Shown here piece by piece: positions 31,405 to 38,925 of a stretch of 38,925 nt of DNA (the stretch's first letter is position 1; each line of letters starts with the position of its first letter). The notes beneath the pieces were generated by a model, which saw only the letters and a program-made list of their open reading frames with translations, did not search any database and was not told where the DNA came from. The stretch is taken from positions 1 to 38,925 of the forward strand of contig NZ_VRUA01000027.1 of the NCBI RefSeq assembly GCF_008017535.1, read 5' to 3'. A program made the position numbers and the translations under genes. Origin of the DNA: Ottowia flava (GTDB lineage Bacteria > Pseudomonadota > Gammaproteobacteria > Burkholderiales > Burkholderiaceae_C).

Positions 31405-32652
31405 ATGGCAGATGTGAAAGGTTCGACGCCGGCGGGGGCGCTATCGCACTTACGCGTTCTGGATATGTCGCGCGTGTTGGCTGGTCCCTGGGCAACGCAG
31501 AACTTGGCGGACCTGGGCGCGGAGGTGATCAAAGTGGAACGTCCGCGTACCGGCGACGACACGCGTGGATGGGGACCTCCATGGATCCAGGACGAAAACG
31601 GACGGAACACCACAGACTCGACCTACTACGCCGCTGCGAATCGAGGAAAACAGTCGATCACTGTGGACATTGCGAGCGTCGAAGGTCAGCACATCGTTAA
31701 AGAGTTGGCGGCCATCTCCGATGTGGTGGTCGAAAACTACAAGATCGGGGACCTCAAGCGATATGGGCTCGACTATGAGAGTCTGAGCGCCATCAACCCG
31801 CGGCTGGTGTATTGCTCCATCACAGGCTACGGCCAGACAGGTCCGAGCGCACACAAGCCCGGATACGACTTCGTCTTTCAGGCGCAAGGCGGCCTGATGA
31901 GCATCACTGGCGAGCGTGATGACGTTCCGGGTGGCGGTGCGCAGAAGGTCGGAGTCGCGATCGCGGACGTGATCACGGGCATGTACGCCAGCATCGCCAT
32001 CCTTGCGGCGCTAAATCACCGCGATGTCTCGGGATGTGGGCAGTACATCGACATGGCGTTACTCGATTGCATCGTCGCTTTGGGGGGTAACCAGGTGACG
32101 GGCTATTTTTCGAGCGAAAAAGTGCCCCATCGCTACGGCAATGCGCACGCCAGTTTGGTGCCTTACCAAGTGTTTAAGACGGCGGGATCCGACATGGTGG
32201 TCGCTGTCGGCAACGACCAGCAATGGCAAAAGTACTGCCAAGCTATAGGGCGTCCAGACCTTGCCGCTGACACCCGCTGGAACAAGGTCACCGGACGCAT
32301 CGTGGGAAGGGAAACCCTGATTCCGGAATTGGCCAAGACCATGCTGACGCGCACGGCGGACGACTGGATCAAGCGCTTGGAGGCTCTTGGGGTCCCCTGT
32401 GGCCGCATCAATGACTACCAACAGGTGTTTGAAGACCCGCAGGTGACGCACCGCGGCTTGCGGGTCGACATGCCGACCGAAGACGGTGGTGTCTGCTCGA
32501 CGATTGCGAGCCCCTTGCGTCTGATGGGCACTCCGGCGCAGTACAAGCGTTCACCACCGAAGCTGGGTGGCAGCACCGAGCAGGTGCTCAAGAGTCTGCT
32601 CAACCGAAGCGATCAAGACCTAGCGGTGCTCAGCCAGGCCGGCGTGATCTGA
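31405..32652 (+). CDS. CaiB/BaiF-family CoA-transferase (class III)
   Basis: The 415-residue protein starts LSHLRVLDMSRVLAGPWATQNLADLGAEVIKVERP, the class III signature, and continues with NRGKQSITVDI, VVVENYKIGDLKRYGLDYE, the GYGQTGPSAHKPGYDFVFQAQGG segment containing the catalytic aspartate, and GVPCGRINDYQQVFEDP. It moves CoA between carboxylates, so it would activate the cluster's substrate. The longer open frame to the left overlaps the receptor gene and is rejected; ATG at 31405 has GGAG overlapping the receptor stop codon. Donor and acceptor acids are unknown. Confidence 0.93.
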   Translation: MADVKGSTPAGALSHLRVLDMSRVLAGPWATQNLADLGAEVIKVERPRTGDDTRGWGPPWIQDENGRNTTDSTYYAAANRGKQSITVDIASVEGQHIVKELAAISDVVVENYKIGDLKRYGLDYESLSAINPRLVYCSITGYGQTGPSAHKPGYDFVFQAQGGLMSITGERDDVPGGGAQKVGVAIADVITGMYASIAILAALNHRDVSGCGQYIDMALLDCIVALGGNQVTGYFSSEKVPHRYGNAHASLVPYQVFKTAGSDMVVAVGNDQQWQKYCQAIGRPDLAADTRWNKVTGRIVGRETLIPELAKTMLTRTADDWIKRLEALGVPCGRINDYQQVFEDPQVTHRGLRVDMPTEDGGVCSTIASPLRLMGTPAQYKRSPPKLGGSTEQVLKSLLNRSDQDLAVLSQAGVI

Positions 32653-32738
32653 TTCGACGGGTCTAGCGCCGGTGGTTGAATACGGACACCTTCATGGCAA
32701 AGCGTCAAAAGCTCAACCACCAGAACGAGGAGACAAGA

Positions 32739-33734
32739 ATGACGAAATGCATCATTGGACGGCGCCGCATCGGCCAAGCGTTGGCCGGACTCGTGGTGGT
32801 TTTCGTCGCGTTGCTCGGGACGTCAGCAGCGGCGGAAGAGGCGTACCCCAACCGACCGATTAGGCTGCTGGTGGGGTTCGGCGCAGGCGGACCAACGGAT
32901 ATCACATTTCGAAAGCTGGCAGAACTCGCGGGGAAACATCTGGGCCAGCCTATCGTGGTGGAGAACAAGCCGGGTGCGGGCGCGACGCTCGCACCGTCTA
33001 CCATGGCGCGAATGGACAAGCCGGATGGCTACACCATCGCCGCCGCCACCGCTGGTCTGCTCAGATTTCCTCATATTCAGAAAGTAGACTGGCACCCGAC
33101 TAAGGACTTTACGTGGATTGCAGGCCTCGGTGGGTACACATTCGTGTTGGCAGTCAGGTCGGACTCGCCGTTCAAGACGGTCGCAGATGTGGTTGCCTAC
33201 GCCAAGGCCAATCCTGGTAAGCTTTCGATTGGAACCGCAGGTGCCGGCACCACGATGCATCTCCTGGCTGAGGCCTTCGGGGGAATGGCGGGTATCGAGG
33301 TCACACACGTTGGCTTCAAGAGCAGCAGCGAGGCGGCGACGAACCTGATTGGCGGCCATACCGTGGCGGCTCTGGACGCTGTGGGAAGCGTCCTGCCTTT
33401 CGTCGAGTCAGGCAGCGTTCGTTTGCTAATGTCGTTCGATGCGCTGCCCGCCGATTGGATGCCGTCCGTGCCAACGGCCAAAAGCCTAGGCTATGAGCTC
33501 GTCTATCCGGCGCCCTATGGGGTGGTAGGGCCCAAAGGCATGAGCCCGCAAGTGGTAGCAAGGCTGAACGAAGCGTTCAAGGCCGCAATCGATAGCGCTG
33601 AATACGCCACGCTGCTCCGATCGCTGCGTCAAACCTACTGGTACAAGAACCCCGCTGACTACGAAGCCTGGGCCCGGGCGTTCTATGTGTCGGAGCGCTC
33701 GCTGGTGTCGCGCGCCAAGCTCGGGGTCCAATGA
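32739..33734 (+). CDS. Tripartite tricarboxylate transporter receptor (Bug/TctC family), second copy
   Basis: The 331-residue protein is a second Bug receptor, only distantly like the first: YPNRPIRLLVGFGAGGPTDI, VVENKPGAGATLAPS, FLPF-like VLPFVESGSVRLL. A signal-like segment (RRIGQALAGLVVVFVALLGTSAAAEEA) precedes it. ATG at 32739 is chosen because GAGGAGA lies nine bases upstream; upstream in-frame codons include a TTG at 32676 and an ATG at 32694. Its stop overlaps the start of the monooxygenase gene (ATGA), so they are translationally coupled. Base composition dips markedly (26 G/C of 60 at 33061-33120). Confidence 0.9.
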   Translation: MTKCIIGRRRIGQALAGLVVVFVALLGTSAAAEEAYPNRPIRLLVGFGAGGPTDITFRKLAELAGKHLGQPIVVENKPGAGATLAPSTMARMDKPDGYTIAAATAGLLRFPHIQKVDWHPTKDFTWIAGLGGYTFVLAVRSDSPFKTVADVVAYAKANPGKLSIGTAGAGTTMHLLAEAFGGMAGIEVTHVGFKSSSEAATNLIGGHTVAALDAVGSVLPFVESGSVRLLMSFDALPADWMPSVPTAKSLGYELVYPAPYGVVGPKGMSPQVVARLNEAFKAAIDSAEYATLLRSLRQTYWYKNPADYEAWARAFYVSERSLVSRAKLGVQ

Positions 33735-34981
33735 TGCGCGTAACGATTGGCGGCGCGGGGATTGGCGGCCTGACGGCGGCACTTAGCCTGCAAGCAGCGG
33801 GCGTGCGAGACGTGCAGGTACTAGAAGCAGCGCATGAAGTCCGCGAAATCGGCGTTGGCGTTAATTTGCCCCCTCATGCCGTTCGAGAGTTGACCGAACT
33901 GGGGCTAGGCGATGCGCTCGCCGAGATCGGCCTGATCACTTCCGAATTGAGCTACTACGACCCAAATGGTCACCTGATTTGGTCAGAGCCGCGTGGGAGG
34001 AACGCGGGGTACCACTGGCCCCAGTACTCGGTGCACAGGGGCCGTTTGCAGGGCATGTTGATGACAGCCGTCCTGCAGCGGTTGGGCAAAAGCGCCATCC
34101 ACACGGGCAAGCGGGTGATGAGGGTCGATTGCGCCCAATCGCAGAGCGTTGCTGTTGACGTCTGTGACGTCACAACGGGCGGCATGGAGCGCTGGGAGAG
34201 TAATGTCTACGTGGCGGCAGACGGGATCCGTTCAACGTCGCGCTCGTCCATCGTCGGCCCGAATGTGTCTCTGGCCTCGAATGGCTGGGTGATGTACCGC
34301 GGCGCGACGGCGCATGCACCATTTCTGAGTGGAAGCAGCATGGTCATCGTGGGTGACGAAAAGCTGCGCATCGTGGTGTACCCCTTGGACCACGGCACGC
34401 TGAACTGGCTTCTGGTTAGGCCCTTAAAAGAAGGCGAAACATTTGGTGAGTTGGGACACTGGAATCTACCGGTTGACGCAGCCAGCGCTGCAACGTACGT
34501 GGCGGATTGGCATTTCGACTGGTTAGACGTGCCTGAGATGGTTCGCCAAACGCCAAACGTCTACGTTTACCCCATGGCTGACCTTGACCCCCTGCCGCGC
34601 TGGCACCTCAACTGCGCAACTCTGCTGGGTGATGCTGCGCACGCCATGTACCCCTTCGGCTCCAACGGAGCGTCTCAGGCCATTCTGGATGCGCGTGTGT
34701 TGGCCTACTATTTGGCGCAGTCTCGCTCGGATCCGAGAGTTGGTTTGCGTCGTTACGAGGCCGAGAGACGCGAGACGGTGGCCGCCGTGCAACTGGCAAA
34801 CCGCCAGCAGGCGGGCGATGTGATGGCGAAGGTAAGTGCCCTGGCCCGATCAAACGCGTTCGATCAGGCTCAGGAGGCCCTCCATGCAGTCGAACAAAAA
34901 TACAAGCGATTAGCCGGGTTTGACGTCGAAGGCCTGAACCGGAGAGCATCTTGGTCAGTGACGTCGGCGAGCGCAGGCTGA
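33731..34981 (+). CDS. FAD-dependent aromatic monooxygenase (salicylate hydroxylase-like)
   Basis: The 416-residue flavoprotein has the GxGxxG FAD motif (TIGGAGIGGLTAALSLQAAG), the DG motif (VAADGIRSTSRSSIVG) and the GD motif (GDAAHAMYPFGSNGASQAILDA) of class A flavin monooxygenases. These hydroxylate activated aromatic rings with NAD(P)H and O2. It resembles salicylate or 3-hydroxybenzoate hydroxylases and 5-methylphenazine-1-carboxylate-type enzymes, but no ring substrate can be assigned. It is last in the cluster and overlaps the second receptor gene by four bases. 240 bp without a recognisable gene follow. Confidence 0.9.
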   Translation: MMRVTIGGAGIGGLTAALSLQAAGVRDVQVLEAAHEVREIGVGVNLPPHAVRELTELGLGDALAEIGLITSELSYYDPNGHLIWSEPRGRNAGYHWPQYSVHRGRLQGMLMTAVLQRLGKSAIHTGKRVMRVDCAQSQSVAVDVCDVTTGGMERWESNVYVAADGIRSTSRSSIVGPNVSLASNGWVMYRGATAHAPFLSGSSMVIVGDEKLRIVVYPLDHGTLNWLLVRPLKEGETFGELGHWNLPVDAASAATYVADWHFDWLDVPEMVRQTPNVYVYPMADLDPLPRWHLNCATLLGDAAHAMYPFGSNGASQAILDARVLAYYLAQSRSDPRVGLRRYEAERRETVAAVQLANRQQAGDVMAKVSALARSNAFDQAQEALHAVEQKYKRLAGFDVEGLNRRASWSVTSASAG

Positions 34982-35221
34982 ACTGTATCAGGCGCAACGC
35001 AAGCGTTGCCCGTGTTCCCGCGCTATGCGCCTTCCCAGTCAGTACAATTGGCTCCCATTTCTCCCCGGCAAAGCGCAGATCAAAGCGGTGGTTTGCCAGC
35101 ATCATTCAGCCCCTGACTACCCTGGCTTTATGTCACGGTCTGCTGCCGGTGGCGCGCGCTTTCGCTAAGCCTGTGTTCAGGTCGAAGGTGCACAAGAGGC
35201 TGATTTCAAAGGACTTTTTCC
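34982..35221. other. Gap between the catabolic cluster and ychF
   Basis: The 240-bp gap holds a small perfect palindrome, GCAACGC-AA-GCGTTGC at 34994-35009, just after the monooxygenase stop codon and without a T run. A -10-like TACAAT lies at 35043-35048, too far from a good -35 to call. No gene is supported. Confidence 0.45.
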
Positions 35222-36316
35222 ATGAGCCTGCAATGCGGCATCGTGGGCCTGCCCAACGTGGGCAAGTCCACGCTTTTCAACGCGCTGACCAAAGCCGGTA
35301 TCGCGGCTGAAAACTACCCCTTCTGCACCATCGACCCGAACACGGGCGTCGTGGAGGTGCCGGACCCGCGCCTTCAACAGCTGGCCGAGATCGTGAAGCC
35401 CGAGCGCATCCTGCCGGCCATCGTCGAATTCGTCGACATCGCCGGCCTGGTGGCGGGCGCCAGCAAGGGCGAGGGCCTGGGCAACCAGTTTCTGGCCCAC
35501 ATCCGCGAGACGGACGCCATCGTCAACGTGGTGCGCTGCTTTGAAGACCCGAACGTGATCCACGTGGCCGGCAAGGTGGACCCGATCGCCGACATCGAGG
35601 TGATCCAGACCGAGCTGTGCCTGGCCGACCTGGGCACCGTGGACAAGGCGCTGCAGCGCTACACCAAGGCCAGCAAGAGCGGCAACGACAAAGAAGCCAC
35701 GGCCATGGTCAAGCTGCTGGGCCCGGTGCAGGCGGCGCTGAACGAAGGCAGGCCGGTGCGCACGCTGGACTTGAGCAAGGAAGACCGCGCGCTGCTCAAG
35801 CAGCTCTTTTTGATCACCGCCAAGCCGGCGATGTTCGTGGGCAACGTCAGCGAAGACGGCTTTAACAACAACCCCATGCTCGACCGCCTGAAGGACTACG
35901 CGGCCAGCCAGAAGGCGCCGGTAGTGGCCATCTGCGCCAAGATGGAAGCCGATATGGCGGACATGGGCGACGAGGACAAGGCGCTGTTCCTGGAAGAAAT
36001 GGGCCAGGACGAGCCGGGCCTGAACCGCCTGATCCGCGCCGCCTTCGGTCTGCTGGGCTTGCAGACCTACTTCACGGCCGGCGTGAAGGAAGTGCGCGCC
36101 TGGACCATCCACATCGGCGACACCGCGCCGCAGGCCGCGGGCGTGATCCACGGCGACTTTGAGCGCGGCTTCATCCGCGCGCAGACGATTGCTTTTGACG
36201 ACTACATCCAGTTCAAGGGCGAGCAGGGCGCCAAGGACGCGGGCAAGATGCGCAGCGAAGGCAAAGAATACGTCGTCAAGGACGGCGACGTGATGAACTT
36301 CCTGTTCAACGTCTGA
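35222..36316 (+). CDS. ychF: Ribosome-associated GTPase/ATPase YchF (OLA1 family)
   Basis: The 364-residue protein has the P-loop [14 protein letters not shown] at the start, the [18 protein letters not shown]3-like region, and a C-terminal TGS domain ending [10 protein letters not shown]. YchF prefers ATP over GTP and influences translation and stress responses. AAGGA lies eight bases before the ATG. It marks the return to ordinary housekeeping sequence after the catabolic cluster. Confidence 0.97.
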   Translation: MSLQCGIVGLPNVGKSTLFNALTKAGIAAENYPFCTIDPNTGVVEVPDPRLQQLAEIVKPERILPAIVEFVDIAGLVAGASKGEGLGNQFLAHIRETDAIVNVVRCFEDPNVIHVAGKVDPIADIEVIQTELCLADLGTVDKALQRYTKASKSGNDKEATAMVKLLGPVQAALNEGRPVRTLDLSKEDRALLKQLFLITAKPAMFVGNVSEDGFNNNPMLDRLKDYAASQKAPVVAICAKMEADMADMGDEDKALFLEEMGQDEPGLNRLIRAAFGLLGLQTYFTAGVKEVRAWTIHIGDTAPQAAGVIHGDFERGFIRAQTIAFDDYIQFKGEQGAKDAGKMRSEGKEYVVKDGDVMNFLFNV

Positions 36317-36468
36317 CCCCTGTCACGGGGCGTTTCAGCACCGGCGTGCCTGGCGGACGGCTGCTCCGAGCTTGCGAATGGGTATCGGCGCCGAGCGGCC
36401 TGTGCGCGTTGCCGCTGGCTGCTATAAATTGCGTTTGTGACCATCACAGACCATCCAAAGAGGACCGT

Positions 36469-37371
36469 ATGTCGATCAAATCCGTTTTGAAAGCCACCGT
36501 GGTGGCCGTGGGCTTCGTGGCCAGCGGCGCGGTGTTGGCGCAGGGCACCCCCATCAACGCCGCGGCGTTTGACGCGCTGGTGGCGCAAGGCCCGGTGGCC
36601 GACGCGGCGACCATCGCGTCCAGCACCTGGGCCACCAAGATCAAGCAGGCCGGCTCGCTGCGTCTGGGCGGCACGCAAACGTCCAACCTGTTTTCGCTGC
36701 GCAATGAGAAAGACGGCAAGATCCGCGGCTTTGACGCCGGCCTCACCCAGATGCTCACGCGCTACATCCTGGGCGATGCCAGCAAGTTCCAGTTCACGCA
36801 GGTGACCTCGTCCACGCGCGAACAGGTGCTGATCAACGACCAGGTCGACATGGTGCTGGCCACCTATTCGATCACACCGGCGCGTGCCGAGAAGATCGCG
36901 TTTGCCGGCCCCTACTACACCTCGCAGGCCGGCGTGCTGGTCAAGGCGGGCAACAAGACCATCCGTTCGCACGAAGACCTGGGCGGCAAAAAGGTGGCCA
37001 CGCAGGCAGGCTCAACCGGGCCGGCGGTGCTGGCGCAGTACGCGCCCAAGGCCACGGTGCAGGAATTCCAGACGCACCAGGAAGCGCTGGACGCGCTGCG
37101 CCAGGGCCGCGTGGACGCGTACGTGACCGACTACACCCTGCTGCTCAACGCCCTGAGCCTGGGCACGGGCGACGCGCAACTGGCGGGCGCTCCCTTTGGC
37201 GCGCAAGACCCGTACGGCATCGGCCTGCCCAAGGGCTCCGACGGCGTGGCCTTCGTCAACGCCTTCCTGAAAAAGATCGAGGCCGACGGCACCTGGGCCA
37301 AGCTGTGGACCATTTCCATCGGCCAACGCACGGGCAGCACCGCCGTGCCGACGCCGCCCGCGCTGCCGTAA
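36469..37371 (+). CDS. Polar amino acid ABC transporter substrate-binding protein
   Basis: This is a family 3 extracellular solute-binding protein of 300 residues. The signal peptide is MSIKSVLKATVVAVGFVASG followed by AVLAQG, and the binding core includes SLRNEKDGKIRGFDAGLTQM, QVDMVLATYSITPARAEKIAFAGPYYTS and GVLVKAGNKTIRS. The ligand is an amino acid by family (glutamate/aspartate or glutamine type), but this is not certain. ATG at 36469 is chosen because GAGGA lies six bases upstream and it starts the signal peptide; an upstream in-frame extension to 36346 is rejected. The two permease genes follow directly. Confidence 0.92.
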   Translation: MSIKSVLKATVVAVGFVASGAVLAQGTPINAAAFDALVAQGPVADAATIASSTWATKIKQAGSLRLGGTQTSNLFSLRNEKDGKIRGFDAGLTQMLTRYILGDASKFQFTQVTSSTREQVLINDQVDMVLATYSITPARAEKIAFAGPYYTSQAGVLVKAGNKTIRSHEDLGGKKVATQAGSTGPAVLAQYAPKATVQEFQTHQEALDALRQGRVDAYVTDYTLLLNALSLGTGDAQLAGAPFGAQDPYGIGLPKGSDGVAFVNAFLKKIEADGTWAKLWTISIGQRTGSTAVPTPPALP

Positions 37372-37374
37372 GCG

Positions 37375-38037
37375 ATGGGCGATGTTTCCAGGCTTCTGGC
37401 CGAGCACGGGCCTGCCTTCGGGCAGGCCCTTTTGCTGACCTGGAAACTCACCCTGATGTCCTTCGTGCCCGGCTTTGTGCTGGGCCTGTTGGTGGCGGCC
37501 TTGCGGCTCTTGCCCCTGCCGCCTTTGCGTTTCGTGCTGACGGCCTACGTCGAGATCTTCCGCAACATCCCCAGCGTGGCCTTGCTGATCTTTATCGTGT
37601 TCGCGCTTCCGGATCTGCAGGTACTGATCGACTACGAACCTGCCGTCGTCCTGACCCTGGTGCTGGTCTGCTCCGCGTTCACCGCGGATTACCTGCGCGC
37701 GGGCATCAACACCATTCCCGGCGGTCAGATCGAGGCGGCGCTTAGCCTGGGCATGCGGCCGGCCACCATCATCACGGCGCTGGTACTGCCACAGGCGCTG
37801 CGCTCGGTGGTGCAGCCGATGACCTCGCTGTTGATCGCGTTGATGCTATCGACCTCGCTGGCCTCGCAGGTGCCGTTTCCGGGGCGTGAGCTGACCACGC
37901 TGGTGTCCAAGATCGCCAACGACTCGGCCATCGGCATCCCGGCGTTCGTGGTGGCCGCGGCGATGTACGTCGCGAGCGGCCTGCTGATCGCGTGGGCCGG
38001 CGCCACGCTTGAGAGAAGACTGCGGATCCTGCGATGA
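37375..38037 (+). CDS. Amino acid ABC transporter permease, first
   Basis: The 220-residue inner membrane protein belongs to the HisMQ/GltJK permease family, with about five helices. The EAA loop AALSLGMRPATIITALVLPQALRSVVQPM contacts the ATPase. It starts three bases after the binding protein stop codon and overlaps the next permease by four bases (ATGA), so the three genes form an operon. Confidence 0.92.
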   Translation: MGDVSRLLAEHGPAFGQALLLTWKLTLMSFVPGFVLGLLVAALRLLPLPPLRFVLTAYVEIFRNIPSVALLIFIVFALPDLQVLIDYEPAVVLTLVLVCSAFTADYLRAGINTIPGGQIEAALSLGMRPATIITALVLPQALRSVVQPMTSLLIALMLSTSLASQVPFPGRELTTLVSKIANDSAIGIPAFVVAAAMYVASGLLIAWAGATLERRLRILR

Positions 38038-38834
38038 GCCGCACGCTGGAAGACATCCTCTTTGGCGCGCCCAGCCTGCAGGCGCGGCGCACGCAACGCG
38101 TGGCCAGCGTGGTCGCTGCTGTCGCTCTGCTGTTGATGGCGGCCGGGGTCGTCTACCGTTTTCACGACGCAGGCCAGTTGCAGGCGCGCCTGTGGAATTT
38201 CTTCGCCTGGCCGACCACGTGGGCCTTTCTGGGCAAGGGCCTGCTGGGCACCATGGCCTCGGCCGCGATGGCCGGCGCCATCGCACTGGCGCTGGGGCTG
38301 GTGCTGCTGGTGGGGCGTCTGTCGCGCTGGCGCGTCGTGCGCTGGCCCAGCGTGGCGCTGATCGAATTTCTGCGCGGCACGCCCACGCTGCTGCTGATCT
38401 ATGTGTGCTTTCTGGTGCTGCCCTCGGCCGGCGTCAAGCTCAGCACCTACTGGATGCTAACGCTGCCGATCGCCCTGACCACGGCCGCCGTGGTGGCGGA
38501 GGTCTACCGTGCCGGCGTGCTGGCCGTGCCGCGCGGGCAGACCGAGGCGGCGCGCAGCCTGGGCATGACGGAATCGCAGGTGTTCTTCTCGATCGTCTTC
38601 CCGCAGGCGCTGCGCTACATCGTCCCGGCCCTGGTCGCGCAGCTGGTGATCGTGGTCAAGGACACGACCTTCGGCTACGTCGTGACCTATGGCGAGCTGA
38701 TGCAGAACGCCAAGGTGCTGATCGCCAACTACAGCGCGCTGGTGCCGGTGTACCTGGTGGTGGCGTTGCTGTACTGCGCCGTCAACTACGCCATCTCGGC
38801 CGCCAGCAAGCGCTTGCGCGGGCCAATGCACTGA
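38034..38834 (+). CDS. Amino acid ABC transporter permease, second
   Basis: The 266-residue permease pairs with the previous gene. Its EAA loop is EAARSLGMTESQVFFSIVFPQALRYIVPAL, and an N-terminal helix lies at about residues 26-42. No ATPase gene follows immediately; 62 bases after its stop codon another reading frame starts near the window edge. The ATP-binding subunit must be encoded elsewhere or beyond the edge. Confidence 0.92.
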   Translation: MSRTLEDILFGAPSLQARRTQRVASVVAAVALLLMAAGVVYRFHDAGQLQARLWNFFAWPTTWAFLGKGLLGTMASAAMAGAIALALGLVLLVGRLSRWRVVRWPSVALIEFLRGTPTLLLIYVCFLVLPSAGVKLSTYWMLTLPIALTTAAVVAEVYRAGVLAVPRGQTEAARSLGMTESQVFFSIVFPQALRYIVPALVAQLVIVVKDTTFGYVVTYGELMQNAKVLIANYSALVPVYLVVALLYCAVNYAISAASKRLRGPMH

Positions 38835-38896
38835 GGCGTGATCGGCTGTCTTTAGGTGTCGTTTCCCAAGAGGTTGTTCACCCGAGGTGAAGCAAG

Positions 38897-38925
38897 ATGG
38901 AGGTTCTCAAGCCAAACCAGCTGCT
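38897..38925 (+). CDS. Partial gene cut by the right edge
   Basis: ATG with GAGGTGA 6-12 bases upstream opens the frame MEVLKPNQL, which runs off the end. Too little is visible to name it. It does not look like the usual start of an ABC ATPase. Confidence 0.3.

Noticed and set aside
34951-35310. Small frames between the monooxygenase and ychF
   Set aside because: They overlap the ends of both genes, lack ribosome binding sites and show no recognisable domain.
36303-36330. Terminator after ychF (CCCC-TGTCA-CGGGG)
   Set aside because: The stem is only four pairs and is followed by just three T, too weak to call.
36405-36432. Possible tenth copy of the dispersed repeat before the amino acid binding protein gene
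   Set aside because: Only GCTGCTATAAATTGCG is suggestive; the TGCGCAGGCAGCT core is not convincingly present.

Overview
The window looks like a chromosomal segment of a high-G+C betaproteobacterium, most likely family Comamonadaceae (Acidovorax/Ottowia/Comamonas-like). This rests on the gene order accB-accC-prmA-zinc ribbon protein-PfkB kinase-histone H1-like-nrdB-nrdA, the AKKAAPAKK-type histone H1-like protein, CTACAATCRCCG-type promoters placed just before start codons, and a dispersed intergenic repeat with the core TGCGCAGGCAGCTAT. I infer this family from memory of such features; no search was run. I saw no tRNA, rRNA, CRISPR array or transposase gene.

Layout. 1-3.7 kb: tldD, then aroG (DAHP synthase) behind what looks like a complete attenuator: a 23-residue leader peptide with the run FGFYFWF, followed by a 10-bp GC-rich hairpin and seven T. 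A small hypothetical gene follows. 3.7-8.5 kb, minus strand: acyl-CoA ligase, type II NADH dehydrogenase and mpl. 8.6-15.3 kb, plus strand: a hypothetical protein, a TlpA-like thioredoxin, accB, accC, prmA, a zinc-ribbon/DUF3426 membrane protein with 41 consecutive prolines, and a PfkB kinase. 15.4-20.3 kb, minus strand: histone H1-like gene, nrdB and nrdA, with two NrdR-type boxes upstream of nrdA. 20.7-26.3 kb, minus strand: a probable five-gene operon (UbiH-family hydroxylase, dsbC, DUF3429, M61 peptidase, DUF3108). 26.4-28.4 kb: MOSC protein (plus) convergent with a class B-like DyP peroxidase (minus).

28.5-35.0 kb is a catabolic cluster whose base composition falls visibly below its surroundings. 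An IclR regulator diverges from two MaoC-like hot-dog proteins, a Bug/TctC solute receptor, a CaiB-family CoA-transferase, a second Bug receptor and an FAD monooxygenase. The genes suggest uptake, CoA activation, hydration and hydroxylation of an unidentified carboxylic or aromatic acid, controlled from an operator-like palindrome at 29387-29401. 35.2-38.8 kb: ychF, then a polar amino acid ABC transporter (binding protein and two permeases, no ATPase in the window). A gene start is cut at the right edge.

The least ordinary observations are the aroG attenuator, whose leader peptide may be translated from a leaderless transcript; repeat elements read in frame inside mpl and the DUF3108 gene; a thrombospondin-3/dockerin-like DxDxDG calcium loop in the NADH dehydrogenase; the 41-proline tract on a (CCA)17 microsatellite; and the catabolic cluster itself.
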